Positions 31,247 through 38,518 of a stretch of DNA of 41,854 bases are shown in pieces. The stretch lies in IMG/VR virus record IMGVR_UViG_3300037264_005121, positions 1 to 41,854 of that record. One strand, written 5' to 3'. Source of the DNA: a virus. The notes beneath the pieces are model-generated. The model had not been told where the DNA came from. It was given only the letters and a program-made list of their open reading frames with translations, and made no database searches. Every line of letters begins with the position of its first letter. Within the stretch, counting starts at the first letter, position 1. The position numbers were made by a program, and so were the translations under genes.

Positions 31247-32257
31247 ATGGACCGTAGTTTGGTTCTCGAGTTCGCTCGTCTGGTTGATTCGCCTGTGGAG
31301 AAGGAACGATCGTCGAACGTGATGCTCCGCTGCCCCTTCGAGCACATGCACCCGAAGCGTGGCAAGTCGATGACGCTCTCGGTCAAGGTCGAACCCGGCC
31401 AGCCGTCGGTCGCGAACTGCTTCGTTTGCGGGATCAGCGGTCGTCTCTACACGGGGTCGCAGGAGCACCCTGGCGTCTACGAGCAAGCGCAGCGCACGCT
31501 AGGCGGTTTCGAGATGGCGCTCAAGTTCCTACAGGAGTTCGACCGCGGCGACTTCATGAGCGTCCTCTCGGCGGCGCGCTCGCCGCTGCTCAAGAACACC
31601 CCAAGCGCTGAGCCCTCCTACCAGCTCGAGCGTTACGTCGCGCGCTGCTCGCGCTTCGTACCGACCTACCTGGTCGAGCAGCGCGGGATCGTCAGGGCCG
31701 ACGTGGAGAAGTGGCGCCTCGGCTTCGACGAGAAGCGGAACCGCGCCGTCTTCCCGGTGTGGAACGAGCAGCGCTTCCTCGTGGGCTCGACGGGTCGCTC
31801 GGTGCTCCCGGACGGCGTCGACCCTCCCCGTTACAAGGACTACCCGCCTGAGTTCGCGCGTGTGAAGACGCACTTCTTCTACGGTGAGCACCTCGTCGAC
31901 GCGACGCTCGAGCACGTTTACCTCTGCGAAGGCCCGCTCTCCGTGATCTACGCCGCGCGCGTGCTGACGAACGTCCTCGGCATGTTCGGCGCGTCCACGG
32001 GCGTCACCCCCGAGCGGCTCGCGAAGCTCCGCCGGTGGGCGCGGAAGGTCACGATCATCTTCGACGGCGACGTCGCTGGGCGTGAGGCCGTCTTCGGTAA
32101 GGTCGATCCTCACGGGCGTCACCACGAGGGGCTCCGCGACGTTCTGCGGCAGCACTTCGTGGTCGAGGTGGTCACGCTCCCTGAAGGGCAGGACCCGGCG
32201 TCCATCCAACCTGACGTGCTGCTTCACGCTGTCCGGGCAGCACGTTACGTCATCTAG
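31247..32257 (+). CDS. DnaG-like primase (zinc finger + TOPRIM)
   Basis: ATG 31247 with GGTGA close upstream is preferred; GTG 31211 is an in-frame alternative. The 336-residue product has an N-terminal zinc site (Cys29 and His35 in 'LRCPFEHMHP', Cys58 and Cys61 in 'NCFVCG') and a TOPRIM core. The core has 'VYLCEGPLSVIYA' (catalytic Glu about 228), 'GMFGASTGVTPERL', and 'VTIIFDGDVAGREA' (Asp 273 and 275). This is the domain order of bacterial-type primases. It would make RNA primers at the fork with the DnaB-like helicase. It is shorter than DnaG and lacks a clear C-terminal helicase-binding domain. The window's second primase (from 40460) is of an unrelated type. Confidence 0.83.
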   Translation: MDRSLVLEFARLVDSPVEKERSSNVMLRCPFEHMHPKRGKSMTLSVKVEPGQPSVANCFVCGISGRLYTGSQEHPGVYEQAQRTLGGFEMALKFLQEFDRGDFMSVLSAARSPLLKNTPSAEPSYQLERYVARCSRFVPTYLVEQRGIVRADVEKWRLGFDEKRNRAVFPVWNEQRFLVGSTGRSVLPDGVDPPRYKDYPPEFARVKTHFFYGEHLVDATLEHVYLCEGPLSVIYAARVLTNVLGMFGASTGVTPERLAKLRRWARKVTIIFDGDVAGREAVFGKVDPHGRHHEGLRDVLRQHFVVEVVTLPEGQDPASIQPDVLLHAVRAARYVI

Positions 32258-32288
32258 TTCAACCGCTCGCCAGTCGTCGGTGGCATGT

Positions 32289-32299
32289 GGTATTATTCG
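32289..32299 (+). promoter_or_regulatory. GGTATTATTCG motif before SSB-like gene
   Basis: Second exact copy of the 11-mer found at 27781-27791, here 75 bases before the SSB-like start. TATTAT fits a -10 box; no good -35 is visible, so an extended -10 or phage-specific sigma factor or activator is possible. Confidence 0.4.
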
Positions 32300-32326
32300 C
32301 ACGCCTCCATGGGGAGAGCATGCAGT

Positions 32327-32358
32327 ACCCGTAAAGGGTGGATACGCCCGCTTAGGGC
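32327..32358 (+). promoter_or_regulatory. Two small hairpins in SSB-like gene leader
   Basis: ACCC-GTAAA-GGGT (32327-32339) and GCCC-GCTTA-GGGC (32346-32358) form adjacent 4-bp stems with 5-base loops. They sit just ahead of the AGGAGA site for GTG 32374. Leader hairpins near an ssDNA-binding gene could allow translational self-control, as known for T4 gp32, but that is inference. Confidence 0.25.
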
Positions 32359-32373
32359 AAACAGGAGATCGAA

Positions 32374-33831
32374 GTGAGCAAGTTGCAAAGCGGCTACGAC
32401 CATAGCCCGCCGGACATCGACTACGAGTCCTCGCGGGAGACGAAGATGTTGTCTATCTACCCCGGCAAGGAAGTCATCGTGTCGGTGCTCGACACCGCGC
32501 CCGTGCGTGTCATGCGGCACAAGCTCTACATCAAGGGCGACCGCGGCGCGAAGCACAAGCGCGCCACGTGCTGGGGGTGGAACCCGGACGAGCACCCGCA
32601 GCTCCCGAAGGGTGTCGCGTCTTGCCCGCGGGAGTGCATCTCGTGCAACGCGATGCTCGTGTCGCCGGCGAAGGACTTCATCGGGCGCGGGCTCTGCTAC
32701 TACCTCTCGGTCATCAACGAGAGCGACGTGACCGACCAGAACGGGCGGCAGCTCTTCGACAAGCAGGGGCGCCCCTACAAGGACACGAAGCGTCTCCTCG
32801 AGCTCGACTGGAAGGGGTACCAGTCCTTCCAGCAGAAGGCGAAGACCTACGGCCAGCTCGCCGGCATGCGCTTCCGCGTGAACCGGAGCGGCCCGCCGCC
32901 GGGGCAGAAGAACATCCAGTCGCCCACCTACGGCGACATCTGGGAGCCGCTCGACGTGAAGCCGGTGGACCTCGTGCGTCACTTCTGGCAGTCGCCGGTG
33001 ATCGCGCGCGTCCAGGAGGGCAACGCGCGGAAGTCGAGCACGGTGATCCCGCACGAGCAGGCTGTCCGCGAGCTCGTGAAGCCCTTCAACTACGACGAGG
33101 AGGTCGGCGAGTACAGCGCGGAGGAGCACGGGCGCTTCGTCGCGTACGCCGAGGGCATGTTCGGTCGCTTCCAGGGCTCGCAGACGCAGCCTGGCGGCTA
33201 CGCGCCCCCGCCGCCCCCTCCCGGTGCGATGCCGAACTACGCGTCGGCGCCGCCCGCCAGTGCGATGCCGAGCGGGCAGGTGCCGAGCTACTCGCAGGGA
33301 CCGCCGCAGCCCCCCGCGGCTCCGCAGTACGCGCCGCCGACGCAGGCTCCCATGCCCGCGCCGAGCCCGTTCGTCGGCGCCCCGGCAGGGCCGACGCCTC
33401 CGTGGCAGCAGCCGGGGCCGCAGGGCGCTCCGCCGCAGCCGCAGTACGCCCCGCCTTTCTCGCCGCCCGGCGGCGCGCCCCCGCAGGGCTTCCCGTTTCC
33501 GCAGGGTGGCTACCCCGGCGGGCCTCCGCAGCAGCAGCAGTACGCTCCCCCGCAAGGCTACGGTGCCCCTCCGGGCTACCCGGCGCAGCAGGTGCCCGGT
33601 CAGCCGCCCATGATGGGCACGCCCCGGCTTCCCGCGGCCCCGGACCCCGCCGGCGCTCGGCAGGCGTCCTACGCGGCGCCCCCGTCCATGGGAGCACCGC
33701 AGGGTGGCTTCTCCATGCCGACTGGCCCCATGCCGGGGATGCCGCAGCCCGCGCAGCGTCCGCAGGGCGACTACGGTGCGCAGGGATGGTCGTCGGCGCC
33801 TCCGGGCGCCGCTGACGACGACCCGATCTGA
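32374..33831 (+). CDS. Single-stranded DNA-binding protein-like, long Pro/Gln/Gly tail
   Basis: GTG 32374 has AGGAGA 6-7 bases upstream. Of 485 residues, about 1-260 are folded. There is a beta-rich core with a Cys cluster ('CWGWNPDEHPQLP', 'CPRECISCNAML') suggesting zinc, then 'DIWEPLDVKPVDLVRHFW'. Residues about 267-480 are a low-complexity tail rich in P, G, Q, A and Y ('YAPPPPPPGAMPNY'-type). The chain ends in 'GAADDDPI', which resembles the acidic tip ('DDDIPF') that bacterial SSBs use to recruit partners. Position between primase and polymerase agrees with an SSB role (gp32-like function). Sequence family is not certain. Confidence 0.65.
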   Translation: MSKLQSGYDHSPPDIDYESSRETKMLSIYPGKEVIVSVLDTAPVRVMRHKLYIKGDRGAKHKRATCWGWNPDEHPQLPKGVASCPRECISCNAMLVSPAKDFIGRGLCYYLSVINESDVTDQNGRQLFDKQGRPYKDTKRLLELDWKGYQSFQQKAKTYGQLAGMRFRVNRSGPPPGQKNIQSPTYGDIWEPLDVKPVDLVRHFWQSPVIARVQEGNARKSSTVIPHEQAVRELVKPFNYDEEVGEYSAEEHGRFVAYAEGMFGRFQGSQTQPGGYAPPPPPPGAMPNYASAPPASAMPSGQVPSYSQGPPQPPAAPQYAPPTQAPMPAPSPFVGAPAGPTPPWQQPGPQGAPPQPQYAPPFSPPGGAPPQGFPFPQGGYPGGPPQQQQYAPPQGYGAPPGYPAQQVPGQPPMMGTPRLPAAPDPAGARQASYAAPPSMGAPQGGFSMPTGPMPGMPQPAQRPQGDYGAQGWSSAPPGAADDDPI

Positions 33832-33848
33832 TACCTAACCCGACCAGG

Positions 33849-33907
33849 TGAGCGGGGCACGAGGTAGAAAACGCCGTCCTTTCAGGCCGGTCCTCGTGCC
33901 CCGCTCA
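33849..33907 (+). other. Long 16-bp hairpin before DNA polymerase gene
   Basis: TGAGCGGGGCACGAGG (33849-33864) pairs exactly with CCTCGTGCCCCGCTCA (33892-33907) across a 27-base loop. It fills most of the 95-base gap between the SSB-like gene and the polymerase gene. No clean T-run follows (TCGTTTCCCC). It may be a terminator, processing site or a structured regulatory RNA; the loop has a CTTTCAG segment like a tRNA anticodon loop, but the whole is not a tRNA. Confidence 0.55.
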
Positions 33908-33926
33908 TCGTTTCCCCGAGGGGCCT

Positions 33927-36434
33927 ATGCTCGCTGAAGCTCCGGTCATGGCCGGGCCGCAGCCGCGTCGCATCCTGACGCCCAAGGAAGCGATCCCGCT
34001 CCTGCTCGACCCCCGCATCTCGCCGGTTGTCTCGCTCGACACCGAGTTCGGCGAGCGCGGGAAGGACGTCCCTGCGTGCCGCGCGAGGCTGAACGGCCTC
34101 TCGCTCGGCGGCGGCACGCCTCAGACCGGACATTTCGCGACCTTCTTCCCGTTCGACAACAGCCCCAACGCGATGCCGTGGGCCGACCTCCGCGACCGCG
34201 TTCTCATCCCGATCATCTCCGACCCGGCACGCGGGCTTGTCGAGCACCCGCTCAAGGTCGACATGCAGGTGGTGCGCCAGCCCGCCCGCGGCATCCCGCG
34301 CGACGCGTGGAAGTGCCGCATGTTCTGCACCATGTCGATGGTCCACATCCACGACGAGAACTTGCCGAAGGGCTTGAAGGAGCTCGGCGACTGTCTCCTC
34401 GGGGTGAACGACCTCGCGTCCTACAAGCAGGTCCAGCGGGAAATGGACCGGATCAAGAGGGACGGCACGAAGGCGGTCAAGGCACAGATCAAGGAAGCGC
34501 TCGCGGTCTACAAGGAGTTCCGCGCCAAGTCCGACAAGGCGCAGGTACCGATCGACCGCTCGTGGCCGCTCTGGCAGCAGCTCGCCATGGCGCTACCGTC
34601 GAACAAGCTCCTCCCGCGCGACCAGCGACTCAAGGTACGCGACCTGGCTACGCGGCTCGAGCCCAAGCTCTCTGAGCAGATCCTCGGCGAAGCGCAGCGG
34701 AAGGCCGCGGATCGGTTCGCGCTCTACGGCGCCGAGGACGCGCTCATCACAATCGAGCTGCTCTACTACCTCGCGACGCGCTTACCACCGGACCTCTGGT
34801 CGTTCGTCGAGTTCGAGCGGCAGGTGTGCCACCCCATCGTTACGGAGATGGAGGAGACCGGGCTCAAGATCGACCTCCCACGGCTCGCGGCGATCCGCGT
34901 CGCTATGGAGAAGGCGATCGAGGTCGTGCGCGCGGACGTGATCGCGCGATGGGGCTTCAACCCCGCGACCGGCCAGAAGACCGACCTCGGCACCGATGAC
35001 GCCGACACGGAGTTCAACCCGGCGTCGAACGATCAGATCGCCCACATCGTGTGGAACGTCTGGAACCTCCGCCCGCCGCCGTTCGCGACGAAGAACAACA
35101 AGCTCCAGCCGAAGTTCCAGCGGGCGAAGGATGGGCTCTGCATCTTCGACAAGGAGATCCGAGCTTACCTCGCGGAGCACGCCCCCGAGCCCTACGCGAC
35201 GAACATCCGGTTGATCGGCGAGCTCGGGCGGCTCGAGAAGCTCCTCTCGACGTTCGTGCTACCGCTCATGAGCTACGCGCAGGACGACCCCGATCAGCGC
35301 GCGCACGCCGCGTTCTGGCCTGTCGGCGCACGCTCGAACAGATTTTCTTCGAGTGATCCGAACGCCGAGAACATCCCGCGCGCCTATACCATGCCGCTCA
35401 TCCCGGTCCCGGAGACTGCCGACTACACGAAGCCGCCGCCGGGCGTCGTGACAGGTACCGAGAAGGACAAGAAGACCGGGCTCGACAAGAAGATCTGGCG
35501 CGTCGAGTCCCTGCGGCGCGTCTTCATCGCCGAGCCGACTCCGGTGCTCTGGACTCCTCCGAGGCTGCGTCTCCCGCCCGAGCCGAACATGCTCGCCGTC
35601 GCCGACCTCGCGCAGATCGAGAATCGTTTCATTGCACACGAGTCCCAGGACCCAGCACTCCTCGAGCTGTTCCGTCGGTGGGACTGCTTCGAGTGCAAGG
35701 GCACCGGGCACACAGTGGAGCCACTTCACAAGTGCCCCAAGTGCGGCGCCCCCGACGGCAAGCGGGACAAGACGAAGCCCGACCAGCCCCCGATCAAGGG
35801 CTTCTGTCTCGGCAAGGACATCCACTCCCACTCGGGTTACTGCTTGGGCTTCTTCGCGAAGTACGGCCCAGCCGTCGGGCGAGAGAAAAGTAAAACCTTC
35901 AACCACGCCGTGTCTTACGGCATGGGGGCCAACACTTTAGCTAGGCGCGAGGGCATCGAGCCCGAAGAAGCACAGCGGATGCTCGACATCATGTACGCGA
36001 CCTACCCAGGTATCCAGCGGCTCACGTGGCGGGTCCGTCAAGAGATCGAGCGCACCGGCGCTGTGCGGCTGTTCTCGGGCCACGTCCGCCACTTCCCGAT
36101 CCAGAAGCTCCTCCGTGACTCGGGGAACTTCTTCGACTGGGAGTGGGAGGGCACGATCCGTGAGGGCGTCAACGTCCTCGCCCAAGGCGGCACGGGCATC
36201 CTCATGAAGCGCGCGATGATCAGCCTCTACGCGCGGCTCCAGACTGAGGAGGATCTCCTCGGCGTCCGAATTCTCTCGCAGGTACACGATGAGCTCGTGC
36301 TAGAAGGACCGAAGAGCCGGATCAAGGCAGGGCTCGCGGCGATGGTGTGGGAGCTGGAACACTCCGCGCCCGAGCTGTCGGTGCCCGTGATCTGCGAAGG
36401 CGCTATCGGAGCGGATTGGGGGTCATGTAAGTGA
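33927..36434 (+). CDS. DNA polymerase, family A, with zinc-ribbon insertion
   Basis: ATG 33927 opens 835 residues. The N-terminal exonuclease domain has 'VSLDTEFGE' (D38, E40), an Exo II-like 'VEHPLKVDMQVV' and 'YGAEDALITIELL' (Exo III). Polymerase motif A is 'ADLAQIENRFIAH' (D560, E565), motif B 'REKSKTFNHAVSYG' (R652, K656, Y664) and motif C 'SQVHDELVLE' (H787-D788-E789). All catalytic carboxylates are present. Two things are odd. The position equal to Phe762 of E. coli Pol I is His660. About 43 residues with 'CFECKGTGHT' and 'CPKCGAP' (C587, C590, C603, C606) are inserted between motif A and the 'DIHSHSG' helix. This is the likely replicative polymerase of the phage. Confidence 0.93.
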   Translation: MLAEAPVMAGPQPRRILTPKEAIPLLLDPRISPVVSLDTEFGERGKDVPACRARLNGLSLGGGTPQTGHFATFFPFDNSPNAMPWADLRDRVLIPIISDPARGLVEHPLKVDMQVVRQPARGIPRDAWKCRMFCTMSMVHIHDENLPKGLKELGDCLLGVNDLASYKQVQREMDRIKRDGTKAVKAQIKEALAVYKEFRAKSDKAQVPIDRSWPLWQQLAMALPSNKLLPRDQRLKVRDLATRLEPKLSEQILGEAQRKAADRFALYGAEDALITIELLYYLATRLPPDLWSFVEFERQVCHPIVTEMEETGLKIDLPRLAAIRVAMEKAIEVVRADVIARWGFNPATGQKTDLGTDDADTEFNPASNDQIAHIVWNVWNLRPPPFATKNNKLQPKFQRAKDGLCIFDKEIRAYLAEHAPEPYATNIRLIGELGRLEKLLSTFVLPLMSYAQDDPDQRAHAAFWPVGARSNRFSSSDPNAENIPRAYTMPLIPVPETADYTKPPPGVVTGTEKDKKTGLDKKIWRVESLRRVFIAEPTPVLWTPPRLRLPPEPNMLAVADLAQIENRFIAHESQDPALLELFRRWDCFECKGTGHTVEPLHKCPKCGAPDGKRDKTKPDQPPIKGFCLGKDIHSHSGYCLGFFAKYGPAVGREKSKTFNHAVSYGMGANTLARREGIEPEEAQRMLDIMYATYPGIQRLTWRVRQEIERTGAVRLFSGHVRHFPIQKLLRDSGNFFDWEWEGTIREGVNVLAQGGTGILMKRAMISLYARLQTEEDLLGVRILSQVHDELVLEGPKSRIKAGLAAMVWELEHSAPELSVPVICEGAIGADWGSCK

Positions 36435-36850
36435 TGAAGACTTGTCAGCGCTGCTTCTTCCCGGAGTCGCCCGATGATGCCGCGGTCTGCGCGAACTCCA
36501 ACTGCGCGGCGCCGTTCCCCGTTCGGACCGCGCCCGCCCCAATGCCGGCGGCGCCGCGGGAGCCCCGGCAGCTCGTGCGCGCCACCGACCCTGCGACCTC
36601 CTACGGCGGCGCCGTCGCGGCGGTCGCCAAGCTCGGCGAGACGCAGCGTCGCACTGTGGACGCTGTGCGCGCGCATCCGGGGCTAACCGCTCGCGAGCTC
36701 GCGCAGGCGGTGGGCGACGCAGACCCCCGCGACATCAACCGGCGGCTCAACGAGGTCGAGTCCGCGGGCCTCGTCGTCCGCCGTGGCCCGCGCCCGTGTT
36801 CGATCACGAACAAGCCATGTTCTACATGGTGGCCGAAGGAGGATGCATGA
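36434..36850 (+). CDS. Zinc-ribbon/winged-helix protein
   Basis: ATG 36434 (or GTG 36431) lies at the last base of the polymerase stop. The 138-residue product starts with a Cys-rich segment ('CQRCFFPESPDDAAVCANSN', then C) like a zinc ribbon. It has a proline-rich linker and then a winged helix: 'RTVDAVRAHPGLTARELAQA' and 'DINRRLNEVESAGLVVRRG'. It probably binds DNA as a regulator or replication accessory. 'ATDPATSYGGAVAA' before the winged helix is a pattern seen in small phage proteins of unknown role. Confidence 0.62.
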   Translation: MKTCQRCFFPESPDDAAVCANSNCAAPFPVRTAPAPMPAAPREPRQLVRATDPATSYGGAVAAVAKLGETQRRTVDAVRAHPGLTARELAQAVGDADPRDINRRLNEVESAGLVVRRGPRPCSITNKPCSTWWPKEDA

Positions 36851-37148
36851 AGAAGAAACGCAAAACACCACAGCGTCCATGTCCTCATTGCGGCGATCTC
36901 ATTCGGATCGACCGCGAGTGTTCGCGCATGACGTGCTTTGTGCTCAGGCAGCGTGCTGCGGTGTGGACATACCACACTGGGATGTGCAGAGCCGCGTACT
37001 CGCGGCGGTCGTCAAGGCGTTCGAGGACCGCGGTCCGGTCGAGGTCTCGGGGATCGACTGGGCGAAGCGCGAGGCCGAGACGAAGAAGCTCACCGAGGAG
37101 CGCGACTCGTACCGCAAGGCATGGCTCGAGGAGCGTGAGAAAAAGTGA
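36847..37148 (+). CDS. Small zinc-ribbon protein, reading frame apparently split
   Basis: ATG 36847 has a strong GGAGG 4-5 bases upstream and encodes 'MKKKRKTPQRPCPHCGDLIR' and 'IDRECSRMTCFVL', a plausible zinc site (CPHC...C.....C). After about 30-40 codons this frame turns into Arg/Ser-rich shadow sequence and runs to 37428, overlapping the next gene. The frame one base back instead becomes protein-like ('VDIPHWDVQSRVLAAVVKAF', 'WAKREAETKKLTEERDSYRK') and stops at 37146-37148, just before the next gene. Either a -1 frameshift (mutation, sequencing error or programmed) joins the two halves, or a second gene starts at GTG 36918. No clear slippery site is visible. Confidence 0.4.
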
Positions 37149-37154
37149 GTGCAC

Positions 37155-38288
37155 ATGTCAGTCTACGTCGATGACATGGAAGCTCCGTTCGGAAACATGG
37201 TCATGTGTCATCTACTCGCGGACACGACCGAGGAGCTTCTCGTCATGGCCGACAAGATCGGCGTCCAGCGGAAGTGGCTCCAGCACGGCGGGACCTTCAA
37301 GGAGCACTTCGACATCGCCCTCTCGAAGCGCGCGCTCGCCGTCCAGCACGGTGCGCGGGAGATCTCCTGGCGAGAGGCTTCCAAGATGGTGTTCGCGCGG
37401 CGCAACCCACGAAAGGTGGCAGGAGTGATCGAGCTCGTTCAAGGTGACTGCATCGAGGTGCTGGCGCGCCAGCCGGAGGGCGCGGTCGACGTCGTCGTGT
37501 GCAGCCCGCCCTACAACCTCGGCGTGAAGTACCGGAGCTACGCCGACACGATCTCGCGGAAGGACTACCTCGAGTGGACGGTGCGCTGGCTCACGGCGGT
37601 GCACCGAGTCCTCTCCGCCGAGGGCTCCCTGTTCCTCAACATCGCCGGGAAGCCGAGCTCGCCCATGGGGCCGTTCGAGGTGCTCATGGCGGCGTGCTCG
37701 GGCTTCAACGGTAGGTGGGTCCTCCAGAACACGTTCTACTGGGTGAAGTCGATCACGGTGCCAGGTCCCGACGGCGCACCGCACTCCGTTGGTCACTTCA
37801 AGCCGCTCAACTCCGAGCGCTTCGTGAACGACTGCGTCGAGTTCGTTTTCCATCTCACGAAGACCGGGTCGGTGCCCCTTGATAGACTGGCGATCGGCGT
37901 TCCGTACGCTGACAAGTCGAACGTTGGTAGGTTCGGCGCCGAAGGAAGACCCGACATCCGATGCAGGGGCAACGCGTGGCACATCCCCTACGAGACGATC
38001 ACGAACCGCGAGAAGGATCGTCCGCACCCGGCATCGTTCTCCCCGCTACTCGCCGAGTGGTGTTTCAAGCTCCACGGTCTGAGCCGGATACGCAAGACGC
38101 TCGACCCATTTTTGGGTATCGGTTCGACGGCAGTCGCGTCGGCCAAGCTCGGCCTCCCACATCTGGGGATCGAGTTGGACCCGACCGACATCCGCGAGGC
38201 TGCGACTCGTGTGGCGAGCGCGGGTGGAGTCGTCGCGCAGCCGACCGCGATCGTCGCGACGCGCGCCGATCTCCTGGTGGACTTCTGA
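37155..38288 (+). CDS. DUF4031 domain fused to N4/N6 DNA methyltransferase
   Basis: ATG 37155 is used (GTG 37149 possible). Residues 1 to about 85 resemble DUF4031: 'MSVYVDDMEAPFGNMVMCHL', 'ADTTEELLVMADKIGVQRKW', 'ALAVQHGAREISWREA'. From about residue 91 follows a DNA methyltransferase of the beta order: 'LVQGDCIEVL', then motif IV 'SPPYN' (117-121), and near the C-terminus motif I 'DPFLGIGSTAVAS' (317-329). SPPY is typical of N4-cytosine and some N6-adenine enzymes, so the base cannot be fixed. A strong internal start (GTG 37425) could also give the methyltransferase alone. The likely role is protection of phage DNA or tuning of expression. Confidence 0.75.
   Translation: MSVYVDDMEAPFGNMVMCHLLADTTEELLVMADKIGVQRKWLQHGGTFKEHFDIALSKRALAVQHGAREISWREASKMVFARRNPRKVAGVIELVQGDCIEVLARQPEGAVDVVVCSPPYNLGVKYRSYADTISRKDYLEWTVRWLTAVHRVLSAEGSLFLNIAGKPSSPMGPFEVLMAACSGFNGRWVLQNTFYWVKSITVPGPDGAPHSVGHFKPLNSERFVNDCVEFVFHLTKTGSVPLDRLAIGVPYADKSNVGRFGAEGRPDIRCRGNAWHIPYETITNREKDRPHPASFSPLLAEWCFKLHGLSRIRKTLDPFLGIGSTAVASAKLGLPHLGIELDPTDIREAATRVASAGGVVAQPTAIVATRADLLVDF
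37413..37427 (+). promoter_or_regulatory. Internal ribosome site and GTG start in methyltransferase gene
   Basis: AAAGGTGG (37412-37419 region) lies 5 bases before an in-frame GTG at 37425, which would begin a protein 'MIELVQGDCIEVL', the usual start of stand-alone methyltransferases. There is no stop between the upstream domain and this point, so both a fusion and a shorter product may be made. Confidence 0.45.
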
Positions 38289-38290
38289 CC

Positions 38291-38518
38291 GTGACGCGGG
38301 ACCCGGATGCTCTCCGCGCGCGTGTCCGTGAGCTCGAGGTCGCTCTCCGCGAATCGTTTGCGGAGAACTGGGCGCTCGTCACCGAGCTGGCACGTACGCG
38401 CGCGAAGCTCACGTTGGCGTCGCAAGTCAAGATGTACCAAGGCCCACGCGTGGCGACGCCCGCCCTCGATCTCCCGCCGGCGCCCGCGGCTCGCACTGAT
38501 CTTGCCGTCGACTTCTAG
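38291..38518 (+). CDS. Small coiled-coil protein, 75 aa
   Basis: GTG 38291 lies two bases after the methyltransferase stop. The product starts with a charged helix ('DALRARVRELEVALRESFAE'), likely coiled coil, and ends in 'ARTDLAVDF'. The end resembles the last residues of the methyltransferase ('TRADLLVDF'). No family is recognised. Its TAG (38516-38518) lies inside the palindrome CTAG that also contains the stop of the convergent gene. Confidence 0.55.
   Translation: MTRDPDALRARVRELEVALRESFAENWALVTELARTRAKLTLASQVKMYQGPRVATPALDLPPAPAARTDLAVDF

Noticed and set aside
33849-33907. tRNA-Glu-like gene
   Set aside because: The loop contains CTTTCAG (a possible TTC anticodon loop) and GGTAGA as in D-arms. 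However, there is no T-arm, the anticodon stem has a mismatch, and the outer 16-bp stem is far longer than a tRNA acceptor stem.
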